From assembly GCA_023145375.1 (NCBI GenBank), contig JAGLDY010000054.1:1-53078 (forward strand): DNA of 53,078 nt, given 5' to 3'. Position 1 is the stretch's first letter. Every line of letters starts with the position of its first letter. Positions 41,806 to 49,914 of the stretch are shown piece by piece. The position numbers and the translations under genes were made by a program. The notes beneath the pieces were generated by a model. It searched no databases. It was not told the DNA's origin and saw only the letters and a list, made by a program, of their open reading frames with translations. The DNA comes from Candidatus Sabulitectum sp. (GTDB lineage: Bacteria > Fermentibacterota > Fermentibacteria > Fermentibacterales > JCC-6).

Positions 41806-43482
41806 CTACATTTTTTCCGGAGCATGAACTCCAAGAATTTTTAAAAGATCACTAAGTGTACTGCGTACGGCAATGCACAAAGTGAGTCTGGCTGCTGTTG
41901 TTTCATCGTTGTCAGGATCAACAACCCTGTGATGCTGATAAAAGCCGTGGAAAGCTCTGGCAATTTCTGCCAGAATATCCGGTATCCGATGAGGCTCCAG
42001 AGCAGAGGCCGCTGCGGATATCCTGAGAGGTACGGTCTCCATCAGTCTCATGAGATCTCTTTCTCTTTCGCCTGTTAGGATAGAGATCAACCTGCCTGGA
42101 TCTCTTACAACAAGAGACTCCGGATCTGTTGTTTTCCTGAGTATCCCGGCTATCCTTGCAAAGGCATACTGAACGTAAAAGACAGGATTGTCCTCATTTT
42201 CAGCAACTGCAGCCTCCAGGTCAAAATCCATATGGGCTTCTGCTCTTCTTGTAAGAAATATGTACCTGACCACATTGGCGGAACCCACTTCACTGATCAT
42301 TTCTCTGAGAGTAACATAGTTTCCGGCTCTAGTAGACATCTTGACCTTTTCTCCACCTCTAACAAGAGTAACGAATTGATGAAGGATTGTTCGAAGACGG
42401 CTGGAAACATCGTCCTTCCCCAGCAGTTCCCCCAGAACGGCTTCCACATCCTTACAGGTGTCAATGTGATCAGATCCGAAAATGTCCACAACAAGATCAT
42501 ATCCTCTTCGGAATTTGTTAAGATGGTAGGCTATATCAGGCATCCGGTATGTATATGTACCGTCTTCCCTCATAATCACTCTGTCTTCCGGGCGATCCAT
42601 TTCTGACAGTTTCAGCCAGATCTTGCGGGGATCATCACTGTCCTCATAAACAAGCTCTTTACGCCTGAGAAGACCGATGGCCTCCTCAACTGCATCAGGG
42701 ATAAGCTCGCTCTCTGCAAAGAATCTGTCAAAAGTAATTCCCAGGAGTTTCAGATCATCACTGATAAGAACAAATGCTTTCTCTCCTGCATACTCTCTGA
42801 AGAGGTCTTTCTCATCAGGCCATTTAAGCAAATCACCTTTGTCTTTCCTCAGTTCCCCGGCCCACTCTTTTATGTATCCGCCCTGGTAACCGCCCTCTGG
42901 AATGTCCATGGAAACTCCAAGAAGTCCCATGTACCTGACTGCAAGCGATTCGGCAAGTTTATCCATCTGCCTGCCTGCATCGTTGAAGTAGTATTCCCTC
43001 TGCACAGTCCAGCCTGCCGCCTCCAGTAATCTGGAAACAGCATCACCAAGAACTGCCTGACGGCAGTGCCCGACTGTAAGCGGTCCGGTGGGGTTAGAAC
43101 TGACAAACTCTACAAGAGCCGTCTTCCCCGTGCCCTGAGATGGTATGAACTGGCCGATCCCGCCACTTGCAACAGCAACAGTGAACTCTGCCAGATACTC
43201 ACCGGACAAAGTGATGTTAAGAAAACCCGGTCCGTCAATTGACACTTTCTCCACCTGCGAGAACCCACTGCTGACAGAGTCCGCCATCACCGCCGCAATG
43301 TCCCGGGGAGACCTTTTCAGTTTTCCCGCAAGAGGCATTGCAGAGTTACATGCCAGATCCCCGAAAGAGAGATTTCTGGAGGGCAGTATCTCAACATCAG
43401 GGATGTCTTCCTGAAACTTCTCAGCTAGCGCCTTCTGCATGGCAGAAGCAAGCTCAGTCCTGATCTGAAGGGGTGATCTCAA
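41806..43482 (-). CDS. argS: Arginyl-tRNA synthetase
   Basis: Charges tRNA-Arg. About 558 residues of class I synthetase: an N-terminal additional domain (to about 100), the HIGH-like motif in NPTGPLTVGHCRQA, YYFNDAGRQMDKLA, FGSDHIDTCKD and a KMSTRAGN signature, then the DALR anticodon-binding domain (FYVQYAFARIAGI). The start is most likely TTG at 43482, seven bases after GAGGAG; ATG at 43497 is also possible. It overlaps rsfS by 29 bases. Identity is certain. Confidence 0.96.
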   Translation of the reverse strand: MRSPLQIRTELASAMQKALAEKFQEDIPDVEILPSRNLSFGDLACNSAMPLAGKLKRSPRDIAAVMADSVSSGFSQVEKVSIDGPGFLNITLSGEYLAEFTVAVASGGIGQFIPSQGTGKTALVEFVSSNPTGPLTVGHCRQAVLGDAVSRLLEAAGWTVQREYYFNDAGRQMDKLAESLAVRYMGLLGVSMDIPEGGYQGGYIKEWAGELRKDKGDLLKWPDEKDLFREYAGEKAFVLISDDLKLLGITFDRFFAESELIPDAVEEAIGLLRRKELVYEDSDDPRKIWLKLSEMDRPEDRVIMREDGTYTYRMPDIAYHLNKFRRGYDLVVDIFGSDHIDTCKDVEAVLGELLGKDDVSSRLRTILHQFVTLVRGGEKVKMSTRAGNYVTLREMISEVGSANVVRYIFLTRRAEAHMDFDLEAAVAENEDNPVFYVQYAFARIAGILRKTTDPESLVVRDPGRLISILTGERERDLMRLMETVPLRISAAASALEPHRIPDILAEIARAFHGFYQHHRVVDPDNDETTAARLTLCIAVRSTLSDLLKILGVHAPEKM

Positions 43483-43876
43483 AGGTAAACTCCTCATCTG
43501 CTTCCAGTTCTGATCTGTCTTCAAATTTCTTATCTGGAGCGTCACTCCAAAGTGACTCAATGTTGTAGTATTTTCTTACATCCGGAAGAAAGATGTGAAC
43601 CACCAGGTCAATGAAATCAAGAAGTATCCAGCTGCCCTCGTCATAGCCCTCTTTATGATGAAGTCTCCAACCCAGACTTCTGGCAGTTCTTTCAACATGA
43701 TCTGCTATTGCTCTGCTTTGTATCCTGTTGTCTGCAGAGGCCAGAAGGAAAATATCCATGGTGAGTGGAAACTCGGACATGTCCAGAGCCAGAACATTGT
43801 ATCCGTGACGCTGATGAACAGCATCCACTATCTGCTCAAGTACATCGGGGCTTTCTATCTCAGTCTCAGTACTCAA
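43454..43876 (-). CDS. rsfS: Ribosomal silencing factor RsfS
   Basis: Binds ribosomal protein uL14 and blocks subunit joining under starvation. The 140-residue protein has the conserved DMSEFPLTMDIFLLASADN, GSWILLDFIDLVVHIF and YYNIESLWSDA blocks and an acidic C-terminal tail (about 110-140) that is longer than usual. The TTG at 43876 lies five bases after GGAGG and is preferred over a TTG six codons upstream. It sits between a LytR_C protein gene and argS. Confidence 0.93.
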   Translation of the reverse strand: MSTETEIESPDVLEQIVDAVHQRHGYNVLALDMSEFPLTMDIFLLASADNRIQSRAIADHVERTARSLGWRLHHKEGYDEGSWILLDFIDLVVHIFLPDVRKYYNIESLWSDAPDKKFEDRSELEADEEFTFEITPSDQD

Positions 43877-43938
43877 AGGATCCTCCGCTCTCAAGCCCGC
43901 TTCAAGGGCATAGTATTAATCACTCTGTAAATCTGAAT

Positions 43939-44469
43939 CTAGTCTCTGTATGGTATGAAATAAGAAGGATCATCCCTGTCCCTTCCAAGAATTACTGTAA
44001 CATCAACCGGAGCGATCTCTCCCGGAGGAGGCAGCAGCATTACTATTGAAGAATCACCTACCCCTATAACATCTGCAACTTTAATAGCTGCTGAAAAAGA
44101 AGCATCATGTGAAACAATAACAGTAACAGCGTAATCCATATCCCCAGCGTTCAGTGGCGGTCCAGGAGCATAAAAAGTGACATCTCCGCCACGGGTTTCA
44201 AGAAAGCTCTGCGCTCGTCCTGCAAGATCGGATACTCCTGTTCCGTTGCGAACCTCTATACGGATCGTATCCGGTGGCGGTGTGGAATCATTGAGATGGA
44301 AATCTGACAACAGGTGTATTGGAATAAGTTCAGTCTGAAACCAGGAAGGAGAGTAGATAACAGAAAGAGTTATCAGACAGCCTGCGGCCAGAGAGATAAG
44401 GATCACAGGAATTACACTTTTCTTCTTGCTGTTTTTTTTCTTTTTTTGCCTGGTGGAAACCTTGCTCAA
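43939..44469 (-). CDS. LytR C-terminal domain membrane protein
   Basis: A 176-residue single-pass protein. The first ~18 residues are very basic (lysine run), then one transmembrane helix (about 19-42) and a periplasmic LytR_C-like domain with IRIEVRNGTGVSDLA and a closing VDVTVILGRD. This domain is found alone next to RsfS in many bacteria, and its role in the cell envelope is unclear. The TTG start directly follows the HIT stop and is preceded by GGAGGG. Cell-wall-linked function is inferred from domain name only. Confidence 0.82.
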   Translation of the reverse strand: MSKVSTRQKKKKNSKKKSVIPVILISLAAGCLITLSVIYSPSWFQTELIPIHLLSDFHLNDSTPPPDTIRIEVRNGTGVSDLAGRAQSFLETRGGDVTFYAPGPPLNAGDMDYAVTVIVSHDASFSAAIKVADVIGVGDSSIVMLLPPPGEIAPVDVTVILGRDRDDPSYFIPYRD

Positions 44470-44967
44470 TTATTTCCCTCCAAAGTAAACTGAAAGCTGC
44501 CGGTGCGCCCTCTCTAGAGACTGGGACACTACCCTTATGGCACCAACTGTACTCATAAAGTTAGTATCACCGTTCCACCGGGGAAGCATATGCAGGTGGA
44601 AGTGTCCGGGTATTCCGGCCCCTCCCGCTGAGCCGATGTTCCAGCCACCGTTGATCCCCTGGCATTTCATTCCCTGCTTAAGTGCGTTCTCAGCCTGCAG
44701 GGCAAATTCCATGATCTCTGTCCTCTCCGCGCTCTCAAGAGAAGATAAATCAGGAACATGACGAAAGGGAACGATCATCAAATGACCGTTTATGTATGGG
44801 TATCTGTTAAGGATAACAAAGGCATGCTCACCACGGCAGAGAACCAGATTCTCCCTGTCCCTGGAGATGTCACTTTCTCCTATACCGCAGAAAACACATT
44901 CCTCATTTCCATCTCCTGGAGATGTCACATAATCATATCTCCATGGTGCCCATAATCTTTCCGTCAT
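44470..44967 (-). CDS. HIT-family hydrolase (AP4A hydrolase/phosphorylase-like)
   Basis: A 165-residue histidine-triad protein. The catalytic motif HFHLHMLP (His122, 124, 126) is clear, and Cys24/Cys27 in CVFC may bind zinc as in many family members. The N-terminal LWAPWRYDYV block is typical of COG0537 proteins that act on dinucleoside polyphosphates or nucleotide amides. It overlaps the GlmU-like gene by four bases (ATGA) and abuts the LytR_C gene. Exact substrate unknown. Confidence 0.9.
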   Translation of the reverse strand: MTERLWAPWRYDYVTSPGDGNEECVFCGIGESDISRDRENLVLCRGEHAFVILNRYPYINGHLMIVPFRHVPDLSSLESAERTEIMEFALQAENALKQGMKCQGINGGWNIGSAGGAGIPGHFHLHMLPRWNGDTNFMSTVGAIRVVSQSLERAHRQLSVYFGGK

Positions 44968-45923
44968 TCAGCAGCTCCAAGAATTGAATACTCCTCCACA
45001 ATTTCCCCTGATTCGACAACCACCCCATCTACTATGGACCCGTCACCGATAACTACTCCAGTTCCTATGACAGCATCACCTGAAAGCCTGCAGTTGCGCC
45101 CTATCACTGTGCCTTTTCCAATGATAACTGATTCTTCTATCCATACGGAATCCGCATCCGGTATGACAACCCCGGAGAGCAGATGAGACTCCACCACTCT
45201 TCTCTTCATCTCGGAAGTACACCGTACAAGCTGCACAGGATTGTTCACTCCGGCAACCTCCTGCCAGGCAGGGGTAAAGACAGGTATCGCTTTTCTACCC
45301 ATTTCTGCAACGATGGCAACCGCATCGGTAAGGTAGAATTCATTCTGAGCGTTTGCGTTTCCAATTCTGGAAAGAACCCCGGCAAGAACAGATCCGTCAA
45401 ATGCCATTATTCCTGTGTTGATCACTCTGCATTCTCTTTCCTCTACAGAGGCATCCTTTTCTTCAACGATCCTGTCTATTCTTCCCTGGTGGTCCATGAT
45501 AACTCTTCCGTACCCCGTAACATCAGGCGGAGTAGTAGTGAGAACTGCAAGCAGGGCATTGTTTTTCCTCCGGGCATGGAGAAGCTCTTCAATGGTTTCC
45601 TCCCTCAGCAGAGGAACATCACCCATGAGTATCACCACTTCATCTGCATTCCCGATCTGATCCGTGGCACAGCTTACTGCATGTGCTGTTCCAAGCTGTT
45701 CCTCCTGTATCGCCCAGTTCCACCCATTTTTCTCCAGAAGGGGAATCACCGTGTTCCGTCCATGACCAATAACAACTATAACCTCAGTAACACCGGCAGC
45801 CTCAGCCGCGCGAGCTGCTCTTTCGATCATTGGTACCGCAAGTACAGGGTGCATAACTTTGGGAAGTTCAGATCTCATTCTCTTGCCCATACCTGCCGCA
45901 AGGATAACCGCTGCTGTATTCAT
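44964..45923 (-). CDS. GlmU-like sugar nucleotidyltransferase with shortened C-terminal beta-helix
   Basis: A 319-residue protein. Residues 1 to about 230 are a GlmU-type pyrophosphorylase domain (LAAGMGKRMRSELPKVMHP, QEEQLGTAHAVSC, MGDVPLLREET, GYGRVIMD, NTGIMAFDG, NEFYLTDAVAI). The rest is only a few hexapeptide repeats (ESVIIGKGTVIGRNCRL, GDAVIGTGVVIGDGS), far fewer than in the full GlmU of about 450 residues, and the acetyltransferase active site is missing. It should make UDP-GlcNAc or a similar nucleotide sugar, but not acetylate glucosamine 1-phosphate. It overlaps panD and the HIT gene by four bases each. Confidence 0.85.
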   Translation of the reverse strand: MNTAAVILAAGMGKRMRSELPKVMHPVLAVPMIERAARAAEAAGVTEVIVVIGHGRNTVIPLLEKNGWNWAIQEEQLGTAHAVSCATDQIGNADEVVILMGDVPLLREETIEELLHARRKNNALLAVLTTTPPDVTGYGRVIMDHQGRIDRIVEEKDASVEERECRVINTGIMAFDGSVLAGVLSRIGNANAQNEFYLTDAVAIVAEMGRKAIPVFTPAWQEVAGVNNPVQLVRCTSEMKRRVVESHLLSGVVIPDADSVWIEESVIIGKGTVIGRNCRLSGDAVIGTGVVIGDGSIVDGVVVESGEIVEEYSILGAAE

Positions 45924-46279
45924 ACAAGCTCCACGGGATTAAGATTAGCTTCGTCTGCAACTATCACTACAGGGCCGGGAACAGGTTCCTTATCCATATC
46001 CAGCCAGGCAAACTGCAGTATGATCACTCTGTCTCCTATGTCACAAAGCCTTGCAGCAGCACCATTGATACAGATAGTTCCACTCCCGCGATCCCCAGGT
46101 AGAACATAAGTCTCAAACCGGTTACCTGTGTCAATATCCGCTACAAGTACCTTCTCATGCTGGAGAAGTCCCGCCTTGTCCATAAGATCCTGATCAATGG
46201 TGATAGAGCCAATGTAGTCAAGCTCAGCCTGGGTCACCACCATCCTGTGAAGCTTGGACTTCAAAAAACATCTAAGCAA
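45920..46279 (-). CDS. panD: Aspartate 1-decarboxylase
   Basis: Makes beta-alanine for pantothenate. The 119-residue pro-enzyme self-cleaves between Gly24 and Ser25 in YIGSITID to form the pyruvoyl group. Conserved LKSKLHRMVVTQAELDY and ICINGAAARL are present. The start is TTG at 46279 behind GGAGG (six-base spacing), encoding the usual MLR beginning; an ATG nearby is out of frame. It follows panC by two bases and overlaps the GlmU-like gene. Confidence 0.96.
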   Translation of the reverse strand: MLRCFLKSKLHRMVVTQAELDYIGSITIDQDLMDKAGLLQHEKVLVADIDTGNRFETYVLPGDRGSGTICINGAAARLCDIGDRVIILQFAWLDMDKEPVPGPVVIVADEANLNPVELV

Positions 46280-46281
46280 AT

Positions 46282-47133
46282 CTAAACCTCCGGCTCGATC
46301 AGAATGTTATCTATCAATCTGGTGGTTCCTGCAAAGACCGCAACCGCCAGAAGAACCCTGTTCTCTATCTTGTCAATTTTCAACATCGTGTAAGGGTCCA
46401 CCGTTTCCGCATACTGCACACTGAGCATATGTGCTTTTCTCAAATGATCAATAAAGGCTTTCCTTAAAAGGCTGCAATCCTTCTCGCCTGTCAGCGCAAG
46501 CTGCCTGGCAGCAAAAAGCCCCCCGTGTATAAGCGACGCCTCTTCCCGAAGCTCAGCAGAGAGATATTTATTCCTGCTGCTCATGGCAAGACCATCAGGT
46601 TCTCTTACGATCGGTGCAGCAACTATTTCAATTTCCAGTCTGAGATCGGTGACCATGCGCCTTATCACTGCCAGCTGCTGGGCATCCTTCATACCAAAAA
46701 CCGCAAGATCCGGTTTAACAATACCGAATAGAATAGTACATATCGTTGCAACTCCGTCAAAGTGTCCCGGTCTTGCTGTGCCGCAAAGCCCCTGGCTCAC
46801 ACCGGCAACATGAACTTCCGTGGAAAAATCGTCCGGGTAAACAGTATTTACATCCGGGGTAAACACTGCGAAAGCTCCAAGAGCCTCAACTGCCCTGCAG
46901 TCATCATCAATAGATCTTGGATACATCTCAAGATCCTCACCGGGTCCGAACTGGGTCGGGTTGATGAAAATGCTGACCACAACCCGATCAGAGGAGGCAG
47001 CAGCGATCTCCACCAGACTCAAATGTCCTTCGTGAAGTGCACCCATAGTGGGTACAAGGCCCACCGTAAGCCCCTCTTTCCTCCAGCTGGAGCAGAGCTC
47101 TGAGATCCTCCGTTCACTGCCAGTTACTATCAA
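46282..47133 (-). CDS. panC: Pantothenate synthetase
   Basis: Joins pantoate and beta-alanine with ATP. The 283-residue protein has PTMGALHEGHLSLV, FINPTQFGPGEDLEMYPR, FGMKDAQQLAVIRRMV and REPDGLAMSSRNKYL. The TTG start overlaps the deoxynucleoside kinase stop by four bases. With panD it supplies two of the pantothenate steps; panB is not in the window. Confidence 0.96.
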   Translation of the reverse strand: MIVTGSERRISELCSSWRKEGLTVGLVPTMGALHEGHLSLVEIAAASSDRVVVSIFINPTQFGPGEDLEMYPRSIDDDCRAVEALGAFAVFTPDVNTVYPDDFSTEVHVAGVSQGLCGTARPGHFDGVATICTILFGIVKPDLAVFGMKDAQQLAVIRRMVTDLRLEIEIVAAPIVREPDGLAMSSRNKYLSAELREEASLIHGGLFAARQLALTGEKDCSLLRKAFIDHLRKAHMLSVQYAETVDPYTMLKIDKIENRVLLAVAVFAGTTRLIDNILIEPEV

Positions 47134-47804
47134 ATCAACAAGCCTCTGCTGGAAGAAGGATTAAAGCCCTGAATCCCGCCAGAGTGGGAATCTATGGCAT
47201 CAACAAGCCCCTCAAACGCAGTCTCATCATGCAACAGATCAGAATAATCAGTATTTACCACGAGAACAGAATACTGTCTGTCCCGTAGAAACCAGCTATT
47301 GTATGAATCCACCAGTTCCTCCAGCCATGTTCTATCCATATCCCGTTCGAAATCTCTCCCGAAACGATTGATCCTGTCAAGAAGAACCCCTGTGGAAGCC
47401 TGCAGGTAAACCACAAGGTCCGGAGAAGGAACATTGTTATCAAGCTGATCCATCAGACGTTCATAGAGTATCAGCTCCTCAGACTCAAGACTTACTCTCG
47501 CAAAGATCATCCCCCGGCCGAACAGGAAGTCAGAGATCAGATACCTGGAAAACAGGTCAGGGTGAACAAGCCGTGTCTGCTGTATGTACCTGGCCAGCAG
47601 GAAAGAAACCTGAGCTTGAAAACCATACTTCTTCCTGTTACTGTAAAACAGTTTAAGAAAAGGGTTCTTTCCGGTTTCCTCCAGAATTGCTCTGCCTTCA
47701 AGTCTTGTTGCAAGCTTTCTTGCCAGGGCGGTCTTACCCACCCCGATAGGACCTTCAACAACAAGATACTCAGTGGTTCTCAAACTGGCACAGCTCCATT
47801 TCAC
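47130..47804 (-). CDS. Deoxynucleoside kinase
   Basis: Phosphorylates deoxyadenosine or deoxyguanosine with ATP. The 224-residue protein has the P-loop EGPIGVGKTALARKL near residue 17, LEETGKNPFLKLFY, FLLARYIQQTRLV, SDFLFGRGMIFA and VYLQASTGVLLDRI with a DRTWLEELVDSYNSWF region, like DGK/DAK kinases of the dNK family. It sits between folK and panC, an arrangement also seen in other bacteria. The GTG start overlaps folK by four bases. Confidence 0.9.
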   Translation of the reverse strand: MKWSCASLRTTEYLVVEGPIGVGKTALARKLATRLEGRAILEETGKNPFLKLFYSNRKKYGFQAQVSFLLARYIQQTRLVHPDLFSRYLISDFLFGRGMIFARVSLESEELILYERLMDQLDNNVPSPDLVVYLQASTGVLLDRINRFGRDFERDMDRTWLEELVDSYNSWFLRDRQYSVLVVNTDYSDLLHDETAFEGLVDAIDSHSGGIQGFNPSSSRGLLI

Positions 47805-48301
47805 GGTGAATACAGATCACCTTGGAATATAATAGAAGAGCAATCCTGCGCTCGTTTTAGAAAGTCGGAAGGTGTTTCACCAAGGCCGGGAATGGCATCA
47901 ACCCATACTTCACAGAGAGGAACCAGCACGAATTTCCTCTGGATCAATCCGGGATGCGGCAGTGTGAGTTCTTCACTGGAGATGCCACTCTCAAGGAATA
48001 AAACATCAATGTCAAGAATTCTTGCTGCTCCATTCTTGTTCACAGGAACAGAGAAACTTCCCTCAATTGATTGACACAGATGCAGAAGCTCAATATCTGT
48101 TCCCAGCCACATGCCACTAACGGCTGAATTAAGGAATTCTCCCCCCTGAACCCCTCCCCAGGGAGGTGTCCGGTACAGTGATGATATTCTAAGCCCTGAG
48201 ATCCTTTGATCTTCCGAAAGAATAGTGATACAGGACTTCATGGTGCCCCGGACATCACCCAGGTTACCTCCAAGCCCGAGGGCAAAGGATCTACTCTCCA
48301 A
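47801..48301 (-). CDS. folK: 2-amino-4-hydroxy-6-hydroxymethyldihydropteridine pyrophosphokinase
   Basis: Transfers pyrophosphate to the pterin in folate synthesis. The 166-residue protein has LGLGGNLGD, SSLYRTPPWGG and the signature NGAARILDIDVLFLE, followed by LTLPHPGLIQRKFVLVPL. The TTG start overlaps the folB end by 11 bases with no Shine-Dalgarno, suggesting coupling. It is followed by the deoxynucleoside kinase gene. Confidence 0.95.
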   Translation of the reverse strand: MESRSFALGLGGNLGDVRGTMKSCITILSEDQRISGLRISSLYRTPPWGGVQGGEFLNSAVSGMWLGTDIELLHLCQSIEGSFSVPVNKNGAARILDIDVLFLESGISSEELTLPHPGLIQRKFVLVPLCEVWVDAIPGLGETPSDFLKRAQDCSSIIFQGDLYSP

Positions 48302-48644
48302 TGGTTACTGTGGCCCTTTCCATAGGCAGGTCAGTGGGTGGATGGTCCTTATGCACGGAAACGATCCACCGACCGGGCCAGTCATTGATAAGCAGAGTCT
48401 GAACATCCGCAGCCAGTTCTTCGATGTACTCATAAGTCGGGCTGAGCTTGTTCTTAAGTGCTGTGCTTACTTGCGAATAGTCAACTACCGGACAGCCGGA
48501 TGACAGGATATCACCGGTCCATTTCAGATCAAGTTTAACTTTTCTTGGCTGGATCTGCTCACTGGGTAATGCTCCAAGACGCAAAGTGAGTGAGATCCCC
48601 TGCAGGAATAGAGAACCTGTCAGTCGCCTGTTTTCTTCAGCCAT
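48291..48644 (-). CDS. folB: Dihydroneopterin aldolase
   Basis: Cleaves dihydroneopterin in folate synthesis. The 117-residue protein has the FolB fold blocks GISLTLRLGALPSEQIQPRK (about 17-36), VVDYSQVSTALKN, TYEYIEELAADVQTLL and WIVSVHKDHPPTDLPME. The ATG overlaps the end of dapL by 25 bases and the gene overlaps folK. folP and folE are not present in the window. Confidence 0.93.
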   Translation of the reverse strand: MAEENRRLTGSLFLQGISLTLRLGALPSEQIQPRKVKLDLKWTGDILSSGCPVVDYSQVSTALKNKLSPTYEYIEELAADVQTLLINDWPGRWIVSVHKDHPPTDLPMERATVTIGE

Positions 48645-49828
48645 TTGAGAAGCCTTCCCTTGTGTAACTCCATCTGTTCAAGTCTGCCGACAGCCTGGTG
48701 GATCCTGGCGGACGGGATCGTCAAAGCAAAACGGATGTATCCCTCTCCCCATGTGCCAAAACCGCTTCCAGGCGTTATTACGATACCTGCATGGTTGATC
48801 ATCTTTCTGGAAAAAACCATGGAATCAGCTCCCCTGGGAAGCTTGACCCACACATAAAAGGTTCCTGGAGAATCAAACACATCCCAGTTGAGATTCTTAA
48901 GCCCTTCCACAAGGATATCTCTTCTCTCTCGGTACACTTCCATTCTCTCATTGAACAGTCCATGAGGCATCTCCATTGCAAACTCAGCCGCTTTCTGAAC
49001 AGCAGTGAAGGCCCCTGAATCAATGTTTTCCTTGGCACCCATAAAGGTGTTCACAAGATGTGCACCACCTGCAACAAACCCAACCCTCCAGCCAGTCATG
49101 TTGAAGGTCTTTGAAAGGCTGTGAAACTCCAGAACAACATCTTCTGCTCCTGGTACCTGAAGAAAACTCATTGGCTGTTCCCCATCAAATCTGATATGGC
49201 TGTATGAGTTATCACTTACAATAAGCAGGTTGTTCTTTCTTGCGAATTCCACCATTCCGGTCATCTGCTCAAGAGTTAAAACAGCCCCTGTGGGGTTATT
49301 GGGGTAATTCAGGAACATTACCTTGGCTTCCCTGAGTACCGCTGGAGGAATACTTTCGAGATCCGGCAGGAAACCATTCTCGCTAAGCAGAGGCAGATCA
49401 ACAGGTATGGCATCTGCTAGTATTGCTGCTGCCCTGTAAACCGGATACCCGGGGTTGGGAACAAGAACCAGATCACCCCTGTTGCAGAAAACCATGGGAA
49501 TGTGGGCAATACCCTCCTTGGAGCCAATAACTGCAGCAGTTTCACATTCCACACCGAACTGGCTTTTCATCCACCGCCTGGAAGCTTCCCGAAAGGAATC
49601 ACACCCGGCACCGTTGGGATATCTGTGATTAGCAGGATCTGCCACAGCATCCTGGCCAGCCTTCACAATGGCGTCAGGAGTAGGCATATCCGGATCACCG
49701 ATGCCGAAATCTATTAGATCAAGTCCTCTTTTTCTGGCAGCTTTCTTCTGTCTGTCAAGCTCTGCAAAGAGGTATGGAGGAAGCTTGCTGAGTCTTTCTG
49801 AAGCACTGATAAGAGGCTTTTTCTGCAT
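48620..49828 (-). CDS. dapL: LL-diaminopimelate aminotransferase (DapL)
   Basis: Makes LL-diaminopimelate from tetrahydrodipicolinate for lysine and peptidoglycan. The 402-residue PLP protein has FGIGDPDMPTPDAIV, IGSKEGIAHIPMVF, PGYPVYRAAA, NYPNNPTGA, SDNSYSHIRFDG, HSLSKTFNMTGWRVGF with the PLP Lys, and ENIDSGAFTAVQ. These match DapL better than generic aspartate aminotransferases. ATG 49828 lies after AAGGAG; the extension to 49909 runs through the intergenic operator. It is the first gene of a 19-gene run. Confidence 0.88.
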   Translation of the reverse strand: MQKKPLISASERLSKLPPYLFAELDRQKKAARKRGLDLIDFGIGDPDMPTPDAIVKAGQDAVADPANHRYPNGAGCDSFREASRRWMKSQFGVECETAAVIGSKEGIAHIPMVFCNRGDLVLVPNPGYPVYRAAAILADAIPVDLPLLSENGFLPDLESIPPAVLREAKVMFLNYPNNPTGAVLTLEQMTGMVEFARKNNLLIVSDNSYSHIRFDGEQPMSFLQVPGAEDVVLEFHSLSKTFNMTGWRVGFVAGGAHLVNTFMGAKENIDSGAFTAVQKAAEFAMEMPHGLFNERMEVYRERRDILVEGLKNLNWDVFDSPGTFYVWVKLPRGADSMVFSRKMINHAGIVITPGSGFGTWGEGYIRFALTIPSARIHQAVGRLEQMELHKGRLLKWLKKTGD

Positions 49829-49850
49829 GAGGTCTCCTTTTCTTTGTAGT

Positions 49851-49874
49851 CCATGCAATATAGTATAAGCATGG
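49851..49874. promoter_or_regulatory. Palindromic operator candidate between dapL and the nuclease-helicase gene
   Basis: CCATGC (49851-49856) and GCATGG (49869-49874) are perfect 6-base arms around 12 A/T-rich bases that include a TATAGTATA core. On the minus strand the core reads TATACTATAT, a good -10 element for dapL. A protein bound here could affect both divergent genes. No regulator gene is adjacent. Confidence 0.4.
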
Positions 49875-49914
49875 CTCACAGAGATATGTTTCAAACCGGA
49901 AGAACACAAAGAAA

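Noticed and set aside
45183-46109. A 308-codon open frame on the plus strand
   Set aside because: It lies antisense to the GlmU-like and panD genes, which have clear family motifs; the translation shows no recognisable domain.
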